Under the pieces are notes generated by a model. It had not been told where the DNA came from and made no database searches. It saw only the letters and a program-made list of their open reading frames with translations. From Cellulomonas fimi (lineage in GTDB: Bacteria > Actinomycetota > Actinomycetes > Actinomycetales > Cellulomonadaceae): DNA of 64,000 nucleotides. Both the position numbers and the translations under genes were made by a program. Location of the stretch: positions 3,038,001-3,102,000 of the forward strand of contig NZ_CP110680.1 of the NCBI RefSeq assembly GCF_028583725.1, written 5' to 3'. This document shows positions 21,282-29,639 of the stretch, piece by piece; position 1 is the stretch's first letter, and the number at the start of each line of letters is the position of its first letter.

Positions 21282-21376
21282 GGCTCGAGCACGACAACCT
21301 CGACCGACCCCACCTCCGCATCGGCGGCCAACGACCCATCGACCGCGTCAACAACGCTGCGGGTCAGTACACCTAG
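21282..21376 (+). repeat. 95-bp IS481 right-end direct repeat, copy 2 (solo end)
   Basis: An orphan right end of the IS481 element with no body attached. It ends in CTAG at 21373-21376, and the CTA of this target encodes the TAG stop of the minus-strand ABC ATPase. Confidence 0.92.
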
Positions 21377-21969
21377 AGCGCCGCCGCGTCCAGGACGGGC
21401 GTGAGGTCGACGACGCGCGCCCCGAGCCGGACGGCGTCGGCGAGGTCGTGCGTGATGAGCACGACGGTGCGGCCGTGGCACGCGGCCGCGACCCACGCGA
21501 GGACCTCGGGGCGGCCCTCGGCGTCGATGCCGGTGAACGGCTCGTCGAGCACGACGAGCGTGGCCTCGGCGAGCAGCGCACGCGCGATCGCGACGCGGCG
21601 TCGCTGCCCCCCGGACAGCTCGCGGACAGGCCGGTGGAGGGCGTCGTCGGGCAGCCCGAGGGCGCGCAGCTCGGCGGCGACGCGGCACGCGGGGACGTCG
21701 CGTCGCAGTACGAGCCGGACGTTGGCGACGGCGTCGAGGTGCTCGCACAGCCGGTCCTCCTGGAACACGGCGGCGCACCGGCGGTCGGCGCGGTCGACGG
21801 TGCCGGCGGTCGGCTCGAGCAGCCCGAGCAGGGCGCGACCCAGCGTCGTCTTGCCGCTGCCGTTGGGGCCCATGACGGCGACGACGCCGTCGTCGGGCAG
21901 GTCGAGGTCGAGGTCGTCGAGGACGGTGCGTCCCCCGAGCTCGACGTGCAGGTCGCGGACGGCGATCAC
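21373..21969 (-). CDS. ABC transporter ATP-binding protein
   Basis: 198 residues: Walker A GPNGSGKTTLG, Q-loop VFQEDRL, signature LSGGQRRRVAIARALL, Walker B LVVLDEPF, switch His in LITHDLADA. It belongs to the nitrate/sulfonate/taurine importer class. GTG 21969 overlaps the permease stop (GTGA). The TAG stop is supplied by the CTAG at the junction with the solo IS481 end, so the C-terminus may be shortened by a few residues compared with the ancestor; all catalytic motifs are intact. Confidence 0.9.
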   Translation of the reverse strand: MIAVRDLHVELGGRTVLDDLDLDLPDDGVVAVMGPNGSGKTTLGRALLGLLEPTAGTVDRADRRCAAVFQEDRLCEHLDAVANVRLVLRRDVPACRVAAELRALGLPDDALHRPVRELSGGQRRRVAIARALLAEATLVVLDEPFTGIDAEGRPEVLAWVAAACHGRTVVLITHDLADAVRLGARVVDLTPVLDAAAL

Positions 21970-22847
21970 GGTGCCACCTCCGGGTGGTCGGGCTGTGCGG
22001 ACGGGAGCCGCCGCAGCGTCGCGGCGACGAGGCGTTCGGCGGCGAGGCTCAGGGCGACGACGACGGCGGTCCAGACGAAGACGTCGGCGATGAGCAGGAG
22101 CAGCTTCGCGTCGTAGAGGCGTTCGCCGACGGTCCCGGCGGGCAGCCCGATGACCTCGGCGGCGATGCCGCTCTTCCAGGCGAGGCCGACGCCGACGCGG
22201 CAGGCGGCGGCGAAGAACGGCAGGACGGCGGGGACGTCGATCGCGAGCAGCCGTCGGCGACGCGGGACCCGGAAGACGACGGCGACCTCGAGCATCGCGG
22301 GGTCGCGCTGCCCGATCCCCTCGAGCACGGCCGCGTAGGTGACGGGCAGGACCATCAGGGCGCTGACGACGACCGCGAGGCGGTCGGTGTCGACCCAGAC
22401 CAGCACGAGGATGATGAAGCTGACGACGGGCGCGGCCCGCACGGCCCCGACGACGGGTGACGCGAGCGTGCGGACGGTCCGCCAGGTGGCTGCCGCGACG
22501 GCCAGCAGGGTCCCGAGCAGCGTCCCGGCGACGAACCCCGCAGCGACCCGGACGAGCGAGCGCGCGACGGTCGTCCAGAACGACGGCTCGACGACGAGCT
22601 CGACGAACCGCCCCCCGACCTCGGCGGGTGCGGGCAGCAGCAGCCGCTGCCCGACGGCGAGCGCCGCGACCTGCCAGACGGCCAGCCAGAACGCGACGAC
22701 GAGCACGGGCCGCGCGGCGCGACGCCACGCCCGGCGGGTGTCGGCACCGGCCCGTCGGCGGCGCGCTGCGAGGGACCGGCCGGTGCGGGTGCCGGTCGTC
22801 CGTCGTCCGGAGCGGTCAGTCGTCCGCGCCGTAGTAGAAGTCGTCAT
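21966..22847 (-). CDS. ABC transporter permease
   Basis: 293 residues. A basic 50-residue N-terminal tail precedes about six transmembrane helices, starting PVLVVAFWLAVWQVAALAVG. The BPD_transp_1 EAA-loop region is recognisable near AIDVPAVLPFFAAACRVGVG. ATG 22847 lies inside the end of the binding-protein gene (32-nt overlap) with GGGAGGGG about 9 nt upstream. The type resembles SsuC/TauC-like importer permeases; the cargo is not deducible. Confidence 0.88.
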   Translation of the reverse strand: MTTSTTARTTDRSGRRTTGTRTGRSLAARRRRAGADTRRAWRRAARPVLVVAFWLAVWQVAALAVGQRLLLPAPAEVGGRFVELVVEPSFWTTVARSLVRVAAGFVAGTLLGTLLAVAAATWRTVRTLASPVVGAVRAAPVVSFIILVLVWVDTDRLAVVVSALMVLPVTYAAVLEGIGQRDPAMLEVAVVFRVPRRRRLLAIDVPAVLPFFAAACRVGVGLAWKSGIAAEVIGLPAGTVGERLYDAKLLLLIADVFVWTAVVVALSLAAERLVAATLRRLPSAQPDHPEVAP

Positions 22848-23886
22848 CGGGCAGTGCCCCTCCCACGGCGGCCGGGTCCGCGTCGCGCAGCACGCCGTAG
22901 TACCCGGCGAGCGCGGTCCGCATCGCGGGGCCGTCGACGTAGGTGACGTGCGACCCGGGGATGGCGGCGGTCGCGACGGCCGCGGCGGGCACGATGCCGG
23001 CCGCGGCGACGAGCTCGCCCGCGTCGTCGGGGTGCTCGTTGGTGAACGCGGTGGAGTCGGCGTAGTCGGCGAGGAACTCGTCGAACGCGGCCGCGTGGTC
23101 CTCGGCGAACTGCGTGCGCACGACGACGACGCCGGTGACGAGCTGCGACGACGGCTCGGCGTCGGCCCACACGTCGGTGAGGTCGAGCGCGGCGCGCGCA
23201 CCGGGGACCTGCGACGTGACGACGGTGACGTACGGCTGGGGCAGCACGGCGACGGCCCCGGGCTCGGCGGCGAGGCGTGCCGCGACCTCGGTCGGCTCGC
23301 TGAGGTACTGGACGGTGAGGTCGGTGGTGGGGTCGAGGCCGTGCGCGGCGAGCAGGTGCTCGAGCACCCATTGGGGCGTGGTGCCCTTGCCGGTGCTGTA
23401 GACCGTGCGTCCGCGCAGGTCGGCGAGCGTGCTCACGGTGTCCCCGACCTCGACCACGTGCAGCACACCGAGCGTGTTGATCGCGGCGACCTGCACGGCG
23501 GCGGGCGTGCCGACGGTCCGCGCGCGCAGCACGGCGGCGAGGTTCGCGGGCAGCAGCGCGACGTCGACCTGCCCCTGGAGGATCTGCGGCAGCACCTCGT
23601 CGGCGGTGCCGTGCACGGTGACCTGGTAGTCGTGCCGGGCGCGGCCGTGCGCGGCGTCGTCCATGAGCCCGACGAGGCCCATCGTGGTCGGCCCCCGCAG
23701 CGAGGCGATGCGGATCGTCGTGCGCTCCGCGGCGACGGGCTGCGGGTCGGCGGCCGGGGTCGCGGTGGTCGGGGACGCCGCGGGCTCCGCGGCCGGGCCG
23801 CACCCGGTGAGCAGCCCGGTGAGCGCTCCGGCGAGCAGCCCGACGACCGCGGCGACCGCGGTCCGGCGGGGCGCGCGCCGGGTCAC
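22816..23886 (-). CDS. ABC transporter substrate-binding lipoprotein
   Basis: 356 residues. The lipoprotein signal ends LLTGC (Cys about 28), followed by a Pro/Ala/Thr spacer. The mature protein has the two-lobe periplasmic-binding layout of the NMT1/SsuA class: IASLRGPTTMGLVGLMD, QGQVDVALLPANLAAVL and GRTVYSTGKGTTPQWVLEHLL. GTG 23886 overlaps the hydrogenase stop (GTGA), so it is translated directly behind the hydrogenase. The transport substrate is unknown. Coupling suggests a role in hydrogen metabolism or cofactor supply. Confidence 0.87.
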   Translation of the reverse strand: MTRRAPRRTAVAAVVGLLAGALTGLLTGCGPAAEPAASPTTATPAADPQPVAAERTTIRIASLRGPTTMGLVGLMDDAAHGRARHDYQVTVHGTADEVLPQILQGQVDVALLPANLAAVLRARTVGTPAAVQVAAINTLGVLHVVEVGDTVSTLADLRGRTVYSTGKGTTPQWVLEHLLAAHGLDPTTDLTVQYLSEPTEVAARLAAEPGAVAVLPQPYVTVVTSQVPGARAALDLTDVWADAEPSSQLVTGVVVVRTQFAEDHAAAFDEFLADYADSTAFTNEHPDDAGELVAAAGIVPAAAVATAAIPGSHVTYVDGPAMRTALAGYYGVLRDADPAAVGGALPDDDFYYGADD

Positions 23887-26800
23887 GAGACGCCTTCCGG
23901 TCCGGCGTGCGCCGGGGCCGGCGCGTCCGTCGCTGCGCGGGACGGCCGGAACGGCGCGTACGACGTGTGGAGGAGCTCGTGCGCGAGCTCCGACCCGGGC
24001 GAGCCGTAGCACTCGTCGTAGAGCCGCAGCACGTCGGGGTTGGCCTGCGAGCGCCGCAGCGGCGACGTGCGGTCGATGTCGACGAGCACCTGCTGCCGGG
24101 AGCGCGTCTCGGCGGCGTCGCGCGGCGCGGGGTGACCGGCGCCGTTGACGCACCCGCCGGGGCAGGCCATGACCTCGATCAGGTCGTACCCGACGTCCTC
24201 GCCGTCGCGGATGCGCCGCGCGAGCGCGTCGACGTTCCCCAGACCGCTGATGACGGCGACGCGCACGGCGGTGCCGGCGGCGTCGACGGTGACCTCCTTG
24301 ATCCCGTCGAGGCCGCGGACCTCGTGCACGTCGAGGTCGGCGAGCGGAGCGCCGGTCAGCTTCTCGACGGCCATCCGGAGCGCGGCCTCGGCCACGCCGC
24401 CCGACGCGCCGAACAGGACGCCGGCCCCGGACACGCGCGCGTAGGGCTCGTCGAAGTCGGACGGCTCGACGTCGTCCGGCCCGAGGCGCAGCATCTCGAC
24501 CATCTCGAGCAGCTCGGTCGTCGTGAGCACGGCGTCGACGTCCCGCACACCGTCGTGGGCGAACTCGGGCCGCGCGGCCTCGTACTTCTTGGCGAGGCAC
24601 GGCACGACGGACACCGTGTAGAGGCGCTCGACGGGGATGCCGGTGCGCTGCGCGAAGTGGTGCTTCACGGTCGCGCCCATCATCTGCTGCGGCGACCGGC
24701 ACGAGGACAGGTGAGGGATCAGCTCGGGGAAGCGCCGTTCGACGAGGTTGACCCACCCCGGGCAGCAGGACGTGAGCTGCGGCAGCCGGTCGCCGCTGCC
24801 GACGCGCTCGAGGAACTCGGTGGTCTCCTCGAGGATCGTGAGGTCGGCCGCGAACGCGAAGTCGAACACCTTGTCGAACCCGACGCGACGCATGAGCCCC
24901 GCCAGGAACGGCGACGCCTCCTCGGCCGTGAGGCCGTAGTGCGCGGCGACCGCGCTGCGCACCGCGGGGGCGACGAAACCGACGACGACCTTGTCGGGGT
25001 CGTGCATCGCGGAGAACACGCCGCCGCGCTCACGCACGTAGTCGAGCGCACCGCACGGGCACGCCCGCACGCACTGGCCGCACGACACGCAGTCGGTGAG
25101 CCCGAGCGGCTGGTCGTCGCGCGTCCCGACGGTGAGACGGCCGGCGTCGAACTGGAACGCGAGCACGTCGACACCCTCGACCTGCGCGCACGCGGCGACG
25201 CACAGCCCGCACGAGATGCACTTGTTGTGGTCGCGCACGATGAACGGGTGGTCCTGCACGACGGGCGTGTACGGCCGCACGTGCAGCGGCGTCGCGAACT
25301 CGACGTGGTGCGCGGTCGCCGCGTCGCGGAGGTCGCACCGGTTCTGCTTGGAGCAGCCGCACTCGAGGCACCGCGCCGCCTCGGCCCGCGCCTGCGCCTC
25401 GGTCAGCCCGAGCTCGACCTCGACGAAGCTGCCGGTGCGCTCGGCGGGCGGCAGCTCGGGCATCTCGACCCGGCGGGCGCGGGGCACGACCTCGAACTCG
25501 TCGCGCGGCAGGTCCTCCAGGGTGCCGCGGGAGCACGTGAAGTCCTCCTGCGACGGCCGGACGAACCCCTCGCGGAGCAGCCCGTCCATCGCCTGCGCGG
25601 CCCGTCGGCCCGCGGCGACCGCCTGGATCACCGTCGCGGGGCCGGTGACGCAGTCGCCGCCCGCGAAGACGTTCCGCTCGGAGCTCTGCAACGTGCGGCC
25701 GTCGACGTCGACGTCGCCCCACTCGTTGAGCCGCACCGGCAGGTCGTCCCACAGGAAGCCGGTGTCCGTGGTCTGGCCGATGGCGCCGATCACGGTGTCC
25801 GCGTCGACGACGAAGTCCGACCCCTCGACGCGCACCGGGCGGCGGCGACCCGAGCGGTCCGGCTCCCCCAGCTCCATCCGGACGAGACCGACGCGCAGCC
25901 GCCCGTCGACGGACGTGATGCCGGTCGGCGCGGCGAGGAACACCATCTCGACGCCCTCGCGCAGCGCCTCCTCGACCTCGAACGGCTCGGCGGGCATCTC
26001 GTCACGCGTGCGCCGGTACACGAGCTTGACGTCGCGCGCGCCCTTGCGCAGCGCCGTCCGGACGCAGTCGATCGCCGTGTTGCCGCCGCCGATGACGACG
26101 ACCGTCTCGCCGACCGGGTCGTCCACGCCCTGCACGACGCCGCGCAACCAGTCGATCCCCAGGTGCACGCCCGGCAGGTGCTCGCCGTCGAGCTGCAACG
26201 GCGTCGCGCGCCACGACCCGACCGCCAGGTAGACGGCGTCGTGGTCGCGCCGCAGGTCGTCGAGCCGCACGTGCGTGCCGAGCGCCGTCCCGGTGACGAT
26301 CTCGACGCCGATCGCCTGCATGAAGGCGATCTCCTCGTCGAGCGTCGCCTTCGGCAGCCGGTACTCCGGGATGCCGTAGCGCATCATCCCCCCGGGCCGG
26401 TCCTGCTTCTCGTACACCGTGACCCGGTGCCCGGCGATCGCCGCGTAGTACGCCGCCGACAGCCCCGACGGACCCGCACCGACGACCGCGATCCGCTTGC
26501 CGCTCGGCTCCGCGAGCCGCGGCGTCCACGGCTCCTCCCGGTTGCGGTCCCAGTCCGCGACGAAGCGCTTGACGTGGTTGATCGCGACGGGCTCGTCGAC
26601 GAGGTTGCGCCGGCACTCCGCCTCGCACGGGTGCGGGCACACCCGGCCGCACGCCGACGGGAACGGGTTGCGGTCCTTGATGACCTTGATCGCGGCCTCG
26701 AAGTTCCCCGTCGCGACGTGGTGCAGGTACGTCTGGATGTCGATGTTCGCCGGGCACGTCTGCACGCACGGCGCGACGCAGTCGGCGTTGTGGTCGCACA

Positions 26801-27113
26801 GCAGCTGTTCCAGGCGCACCGCCCGGTACTCGCGCAGCCGTGGGTTCACCGTCGTGACGACCATGCCCTCGACGACCGGCGTGATGCACGCCTTCACGTC
26901 GCGAGCCCCGTGCCCGGCGGCGTCCGCGCCGACCTCGACGACGCACAGCCCGCAGCTGCCGTTCGCCCGTTCCAGGCGCCCGTCGTGGCAGAGCGACGGG
27001 ACGTCGATCCCCTCCGCCTGCAACGCGCGCAGGAGTGTCGTCCCCGCGCGCAGCCGCACCTGCCGCCCGTCCACCGTGACGGTGACGCGCCCCGACTCGC
27101 CGACCTCGTGCAC
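23883..27113 (-). CDS. hydA: [FeFe]-hydrogenase fused to GltD-like NAD(P)H/FAD module
   Basis: 1076 residues. N-terminal [2Fe-2S] domain (SLCHDGRLERANGSCGLC); Fer4_20 iron-sulfur domain (CVQTCPANIDIQTYL, CGRVCPHPCEAECRRN); FAD site VVGAGPSGLSAAYY and NAD(P) site VVIGGGNTAIDC; two [4Fe-4S] ferredoxin motifs (NKCISCGLCVAAC, DCVSCGQCVRAC); then the H-cluster domain with L1 TSCCPGW (Cys783, Cys784), L2 VPCLAKKYE and L3 ACPGGCVNGAGHP (Cys984, Cys988); finally the small-subunit-like tail (RLYDECYGSPGS). It should couple NAD(P)H to H2 evolution or uptake in the cytoplasm. L2 has Val for Met and L3 NGAG for the usual GGGG. No HydE, HydF or HydG maturase is in the window. GTG 27113 has GGGAGG 4 nt upstream. 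Confidence 0.93.
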   Translation of the reverse strand: MHEVGESGRVTVTVDGRQVRLRAGTTLLRALQAEGIDVPSLCHDGRLERANGSCGLCVVEVGADAAGHGARDVKACITPVVEGMVVTTVNPRLREYRAVRLEQLLCDHNADCVAPCVQTCPANIDIQTYLHHVATGNFEAAIKVIKDRNPFPSACGRVCPHPCEAECRRNLVDEPVAINHVKRFVADWDRNREEPWTPRLAEPSGKRIAVVGAGPSGLSAAYYAAIAGHRVTVYEKQDRPGGMMRYGIPEYRLPKATLDEEIAFMQAIGVEIVTGTALGTHVRLDDLRRDHDAVYLAVGSWRATPLQLDGEHLPGVHLGIDWLRGVVQGVDDPVGETVVVIGGGNTAIDCVRTALRKGARDVKLVYRRTRDEMPAEPFEVEEALREGVEMVFLAAPTGITSVDGRLRVGLVRMELGEPDRSGRRRPVRVEGSDFVVDADTVIGAIGQTTDTGFLWDDLPVRLNEWGDVDVDGRTLQSSERNVFAGGDCVTGPATVIQAVAAGRRAAQAMDGLLREGFVRPSQEDFTCSRGTLEDLPRDEFEVVPRARRVEMPELPPAERTGSFVEVELGLTEAQARAEAARCLECGCSKQNRCDLRDAATAHHVEFATPLHVRPYTPVVQDHPFIVRDHNKCISCGLCVAACAQVEGVDVLAFQFDAGRLTVGTRDDQPLGLTDCVSCGQCVRACPCGALDYVRERGGVFSAMHDPDKVVVGFVAPAVRSAVAAHYGLTAEEASPFLAGLMRRVGFDKVFDFAFAADLTILEETTEFLERVGSGDRLPQLTSCCPGWVNLVERRFPELIPHLSSCRSPQQMMGATVKHHFAQRTGIPVERLYTVSVVPCLAKKYEAARPEFAHDGVRDVDAVLTTTELLEMVEMLRLGPDDVEPSDFDEPYARVSGAGVLFGASGGVAEAALRMAVEKLTGAPLADLDVHEVRGLDGIKEVTVDAAGTAVRVAVISGLGNVDALARRIRDGEDVGYDLIEVMACPGGCVNGAGHPAPRDAAETRSRQQVLVDIDRTSPLRRSQANPDVLRLYDECYGSPGSELAHELLHTSYAPFRPSRAATDAPAPAHAGPEGVS

Positions 27114-27202
27114 ACGACCTCCCGCGGTCCGTGGCCAGGCTGCGCGCGGGCGGCCCGGACGGGACGCTGCGCGAAGACAGCCGCCGTTGGCTCTCGACGC
27201 CG

Positions 27203-27245
27203 ACGCTAGGGGGCGTGACGCGGGTCACCTAGGGACCTCCGGCCC
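27203..27245 (-). promoter_or_regulatory. Hydrogenase promoter with DosR-type box and GTGA-N6-TCAC site
   Basis: Read on the minus strand, -10 TAGCGT occupies 27208-27203. GGGACCTCCGGCCC (27232-27245) is a 14-bp near-palindrome like a DosR/DevR box, centred about 42 nt before the expected transcription start. GTGACGCGGGTCAC (27215-27228) sits between them and matches the GTGA-N6-TCAC form bound by CRP or Rex proteins. The leader is about 80 nt. Confidence 0.6.
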
Positions 27246-27285
27246 AGGCCCGCAGGTCAGGACGCCGGGGCGCCGACCCGTGGTC

Positions 27286-27762
27286 TCAGACCTGTCGCGG
27301 GACCCGCCGCGTCAGGGTCATCAGCCGGCACATCACGCGGTGCGCGCGGTCCGACGCCTGCCCGTACATCAGCGGGCACCCGCCGTCGATCACGGTCAGC
27401 CCGTGCTCGCGCCCGAGCCGCGTCGCCTCGTCGTCGACGCTCCCCCGGTCCACCGAGCGGTGCATCCACACCTGGTGCACCCCGAGGTCGACCGCCTCCT
27501 GCACCGTCGCCCGCGCGTGGTCCGGCCGGGTCGCGACGACGACCGCGTCCACCCCGCCCGGGATCGCGGCGAGGTCCCGGTACGCCCGGTCGCCCTCGAC
27601 CGTGTCCGCGTGCGGGTTGACCGCGAACACCTCGTACCCCACCTCGCGCAGCCGCCGGTAGACGACGTTCGCGCCGTGGCTCTCCGGTGTCCGCGAGACG
27701 CCCGTGACGGCGATCCGCCGGGACTCCAGGAACGTGTCCGCTGCTTCCTTGATGCTGGTCAT
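27286..27762 (-). CDS. CoA-binding (YccU-like) protein
   Basis: 158 residues with the Rossmann-like CoA_binding_2 fold: RRIAVTGVSRTPESHGANVV, YEVFAVNPHADTVEGDRAYRDL, VDAVVVATRPDHARATV and the conserved VWMHRSVDRGSVDDEATRLG plus GGCPLMYG at the end. ATG 27762 has GGAG 5 nt upstream, preferred over GTG 27768. It is upstream of the hydrogenase on the same strand, but each has its own promoter of identical design. Such proteins are common in hypoxia or stress regulons; their biochemical role is unclear. Confidence 0.88.
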   Translation of the reverse strand: MTSIKEAADTFLESRRIAVTGVSRTPESHGANVVYRRLREVGYEVFAVNPHADTVEGDRAYRDLAAIPGGVDAVVVATRPDHARATVQEAVDLGVHQVWMHRSVDRGSVDDEATRLGREHGLTVIDGGCPLMYGQASDRAHRVMCRLMTLTRRVPRQV

Positions 27763-27790
27763 GGCCACTCCACCCCGAGTCGTCCTCTCG

Positions 27791-27833
27791 ACGCTAGTGA
27801 CGACGGGGGTGCCGCGGTCGGGACCATCGACCC
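27791..27833 (-). promoter_or_regulatory. CoA-binding-protein promoter with DosR-type box
   Basis: -10 TAGCGT (27796-27791 on the minus strand) and GGGACCATCGACCC (27820-27833), separated by 23 nt, exactly as at the hydrogenase promoter. The box is centred near -42. Confidence 0.6.
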
Positions 27834-27874
27834 GACCTCGCGACGGGCCGCCGATCGGCTTCGCGACGCCCCGG

Positions 27875-28954
27875 TCACTCCTCGCCGGCCGACTTGACCG
27901 ACATCGGCGACCACGTCGTCGAGCGACGCGCCACGCCGTAGATCTCCTCGACGTCGCCGAGCCGGAGCGTCACCGCGCCCCCGGACAGGCGACGTCGCAC
28001 CTGGCTGTGCGGGACGACGACGACGTCGCGAGGCTGCGCCTTGAGCGTCAGGCGCCCGGGCCGCACGACGACGATGACAGCAGTGACGTCAACACGTCTG
28101 CCGCATGCGGTGGACAGCAGGCGCGCGGCCCGCTGCGCCTCGTGTCGTGAGTTGCGCACGTACGGATGACGCGTGCCGTTGACGAGAAAGGCGTCGTGCG
28201 CCACGAACACGTTGGCGCCCCGGTGATGCTTCGTGTTGAGCGTGTAGACCCCGGTCGGCCCGATCAGCACGTGATCGATGTCAGAGCCGAGGGTGCCGAC
28301 GGGGACACCATGAAGGACGTGCCATCGCGGGTCGTCCCGAACCAGCTCGTCGAGCACGCGCCCGACAAGGATCTCGCCCTCGAGACCGACCGCCCAGGAC
28401 TCCCTCTCGGACCACAGCCCGCACAACTGCCCATCGGCCACCGCGCGCGTCATGTTCAGTTCGGCCCTGGTCGCCCGGAGCCTCTCCCGAAGCGCGCGTC
28501 GCTCGACAGTCCGCCGTCCGAACAGTGTCAGAAGCAGGTGCTTGACGGGCGCCTCCGCACGGATGCGCCGGTCCTCCGCACGTAGCGCCTGCTCGATCTC
28601 GATCAGTCGATGTTCCGGGGCGCGTGCTGCCGCGATCGCCTCCTCGAACTCGGCTACCTTCGCGCGCGGCCCGCTTCCCGGCGGTCGCCCTTCCAGGTCG
28701 ACGGCGGCGGGCTCGGCGGGCCGCGGCGCTTCGGTCGGGTCGACGGTGGCTCCGGCAGCAGTGGCGTGCGACATCCCGTTCGTCGTCCGCCAGGTCGCCA
28801 CGGCGCGCGCGAGTTCGTCCGCTCGCTCGGGGCGGTCGCAGTGCGTGGCGCCGGACACGAGGTCGTGCCACCCCAGCTGCACGCCGTCACGAGCGGTGAC
28901 GTAGAGCCGGTCCTTCCCGTACCGCTGCCAGCGGTTCACGGCTACCTCGATCAC
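27875..28954 (-). CDS. NERD-domain protein
   Basis: 359 residues. The N-terminus contains a small beta region and a charged coiled-coil segment (about 100-175). The C-terminal half is a NERD domain: GLEGEILVGRVLDEL, GSDIDHVLIGPTGVYTLNTKHH (the nuclease-like D and K residues) and IVVVRPGRLTLK. GTG 28954 is the start; only a weak AAGG precedes it. GC content is visibly lower than in neighbours, suggesting a different history. No helicase partner is adjacent, unlike the NERD-helicase at 14.7 kb. Confidence 0.8.
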   Translation of the reverse strand: MIEVAVNRWQRYGKDRLYVTARDGVQLGWHDLVSGATHCDRPERADELARAVATWRTTNGMSHATAAGATVDPTEAPRPAEPAAVDLEGRPPGSGPRAKVAEFEEAIAAARAPEHRLIEIEQALRAEDRRIRAEAPVKHLLLTLFGRRTVERRALRERLRATRAELNMTRAVADGQLCGLWSERESWAVGLEGEILVGRVLDELVRDDPRWHVLHGVPVGTLGSDIDHVLIGPTGVYTLNTKHHRGANVFVAHDAFLVNGTRHPYVRNSRHEAQRAARLLSTACGRRVDVTAVIVVVRPGRLTLKAQPRDVVVVPHSQVRRRLSGGAVTLRLGDVEEIYGVARRSTTWSPMSVKSAGEE

Positions 28955-29051
28955 CCCAGAGCCTTCGGCACCGGCGATCGTGATCTGAAGGCGTCATCCG
29001 CGTCGGGGCGACCGACCTGCACCGAGGTGTAGAGCGGCGGCGCGCGAGGCG

Positions 29052-29480
29052 TCAGTCCTCGATCGCCTCGACGCCCTGCCGGGCGAGCTCGTCGAGGTGC
29101 GCGCGCATCGTCGCGAGCTGCTCCGGCGGGTGACCGACCCAGTCGGTGATCTCGCCGACGACGCGCACCGGCTCGCGCGTCCGGTATGAGCGCGTCGGGT
29201 TCCCGGGGAAGCGCTGGTCGGTGACGTTCGGGTCGTCCTCGAGGGTGCCCGTCGGCTCGACGACGTAGATCCGCCCGCGCCCCTCGCCCGCGGCGAGCTC
29301 GGCGCCCCACGTCGCGGCGTCGAGGGTCTGCGTGACGTAGACGAAGCCGGCGGCGCGGCCGGCGCCGTAGTTCGACCGTCGACCGGCCTCGATCAGCGAC
29401 CCGACCGCCAGGTCGGCTTTCGTGCCGTGCAGGTAGGCCCCGGACTCGTGGACCTGGAACGGGACGGGTGCGTCTGCCAT
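29052..29480 (-). CDS. arr: Rifampin ADP-ribosyltransferase
   Basis: 142 residues, the standard Arr length. ESGAYLHGTKADL carries the NAD-binding His, FVYVTQTLDAATWGAELA follows, and the C-terminus has EDDPNVTDQRFPGNPTRSYR and ITDWVGHPPEQL, all near-invariant in the family. It transfers ADP-ribose from NAD+ to the ansa-chain hydroxyl of rifamycins and so inactivates them. AGGAGG precedes ATG 29480. It is divergent from the TetR-poxB operon, with 152 nt between them. This is a native resistance gene of the kind found in many actinobacteria; no mobile element borders it. Confidence 0.95.
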   Translation of the reverse strand: MADAPVPFQVHESGAYLHGTKADLAVGSLIEAGRRSNYGAGRAAGFVYVTQTLDAATWGAELAAGEGRGRIYVVEPTGTLEDDPNVTDQRFPGNPTRSYRTREPVRVVGEITDWVGHPPEQLATMRAHLDELARQGVEAIED

Positions 29481-29619
29481 CGGGCCTCCTCGTCGACGTC
29501 GCACTCTCTGCACCTTGCCACTCGTCGCAGCGAGCGCGCCCGCCGCCGGCACGGCACGACGCGTCCTGGCCACCTGTGGCGCTCGCCACGTCACCGCGCA
29601 CCGGGCGTCACGACGTGCC

Positions 29620-29639
29620 TATAGTGGACAGCGTGTCCA
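29620..29639 (+). promoter_or_regulatory. Leaderless, self-repressed promoter of the TetR-poxB operon
   Basis: -10 box TATAGT (29620-29625) is followed after 7 nt by GTG 29633. The palindrome TGGACAGCGTGTCCA (29625-29639) overlaps both the -10 and the start codon, so the encoded TetR dimer would block its own transcription. No convincing -35 was seen. Confidence 0.68.

Noticed and set aside
29052..29480. arr as part of a mobile resistance cassette
   Set aside because: No integron site, IS or transposon end adjoins it; neighbours are ordinary chromosomal genes and base composition fits.
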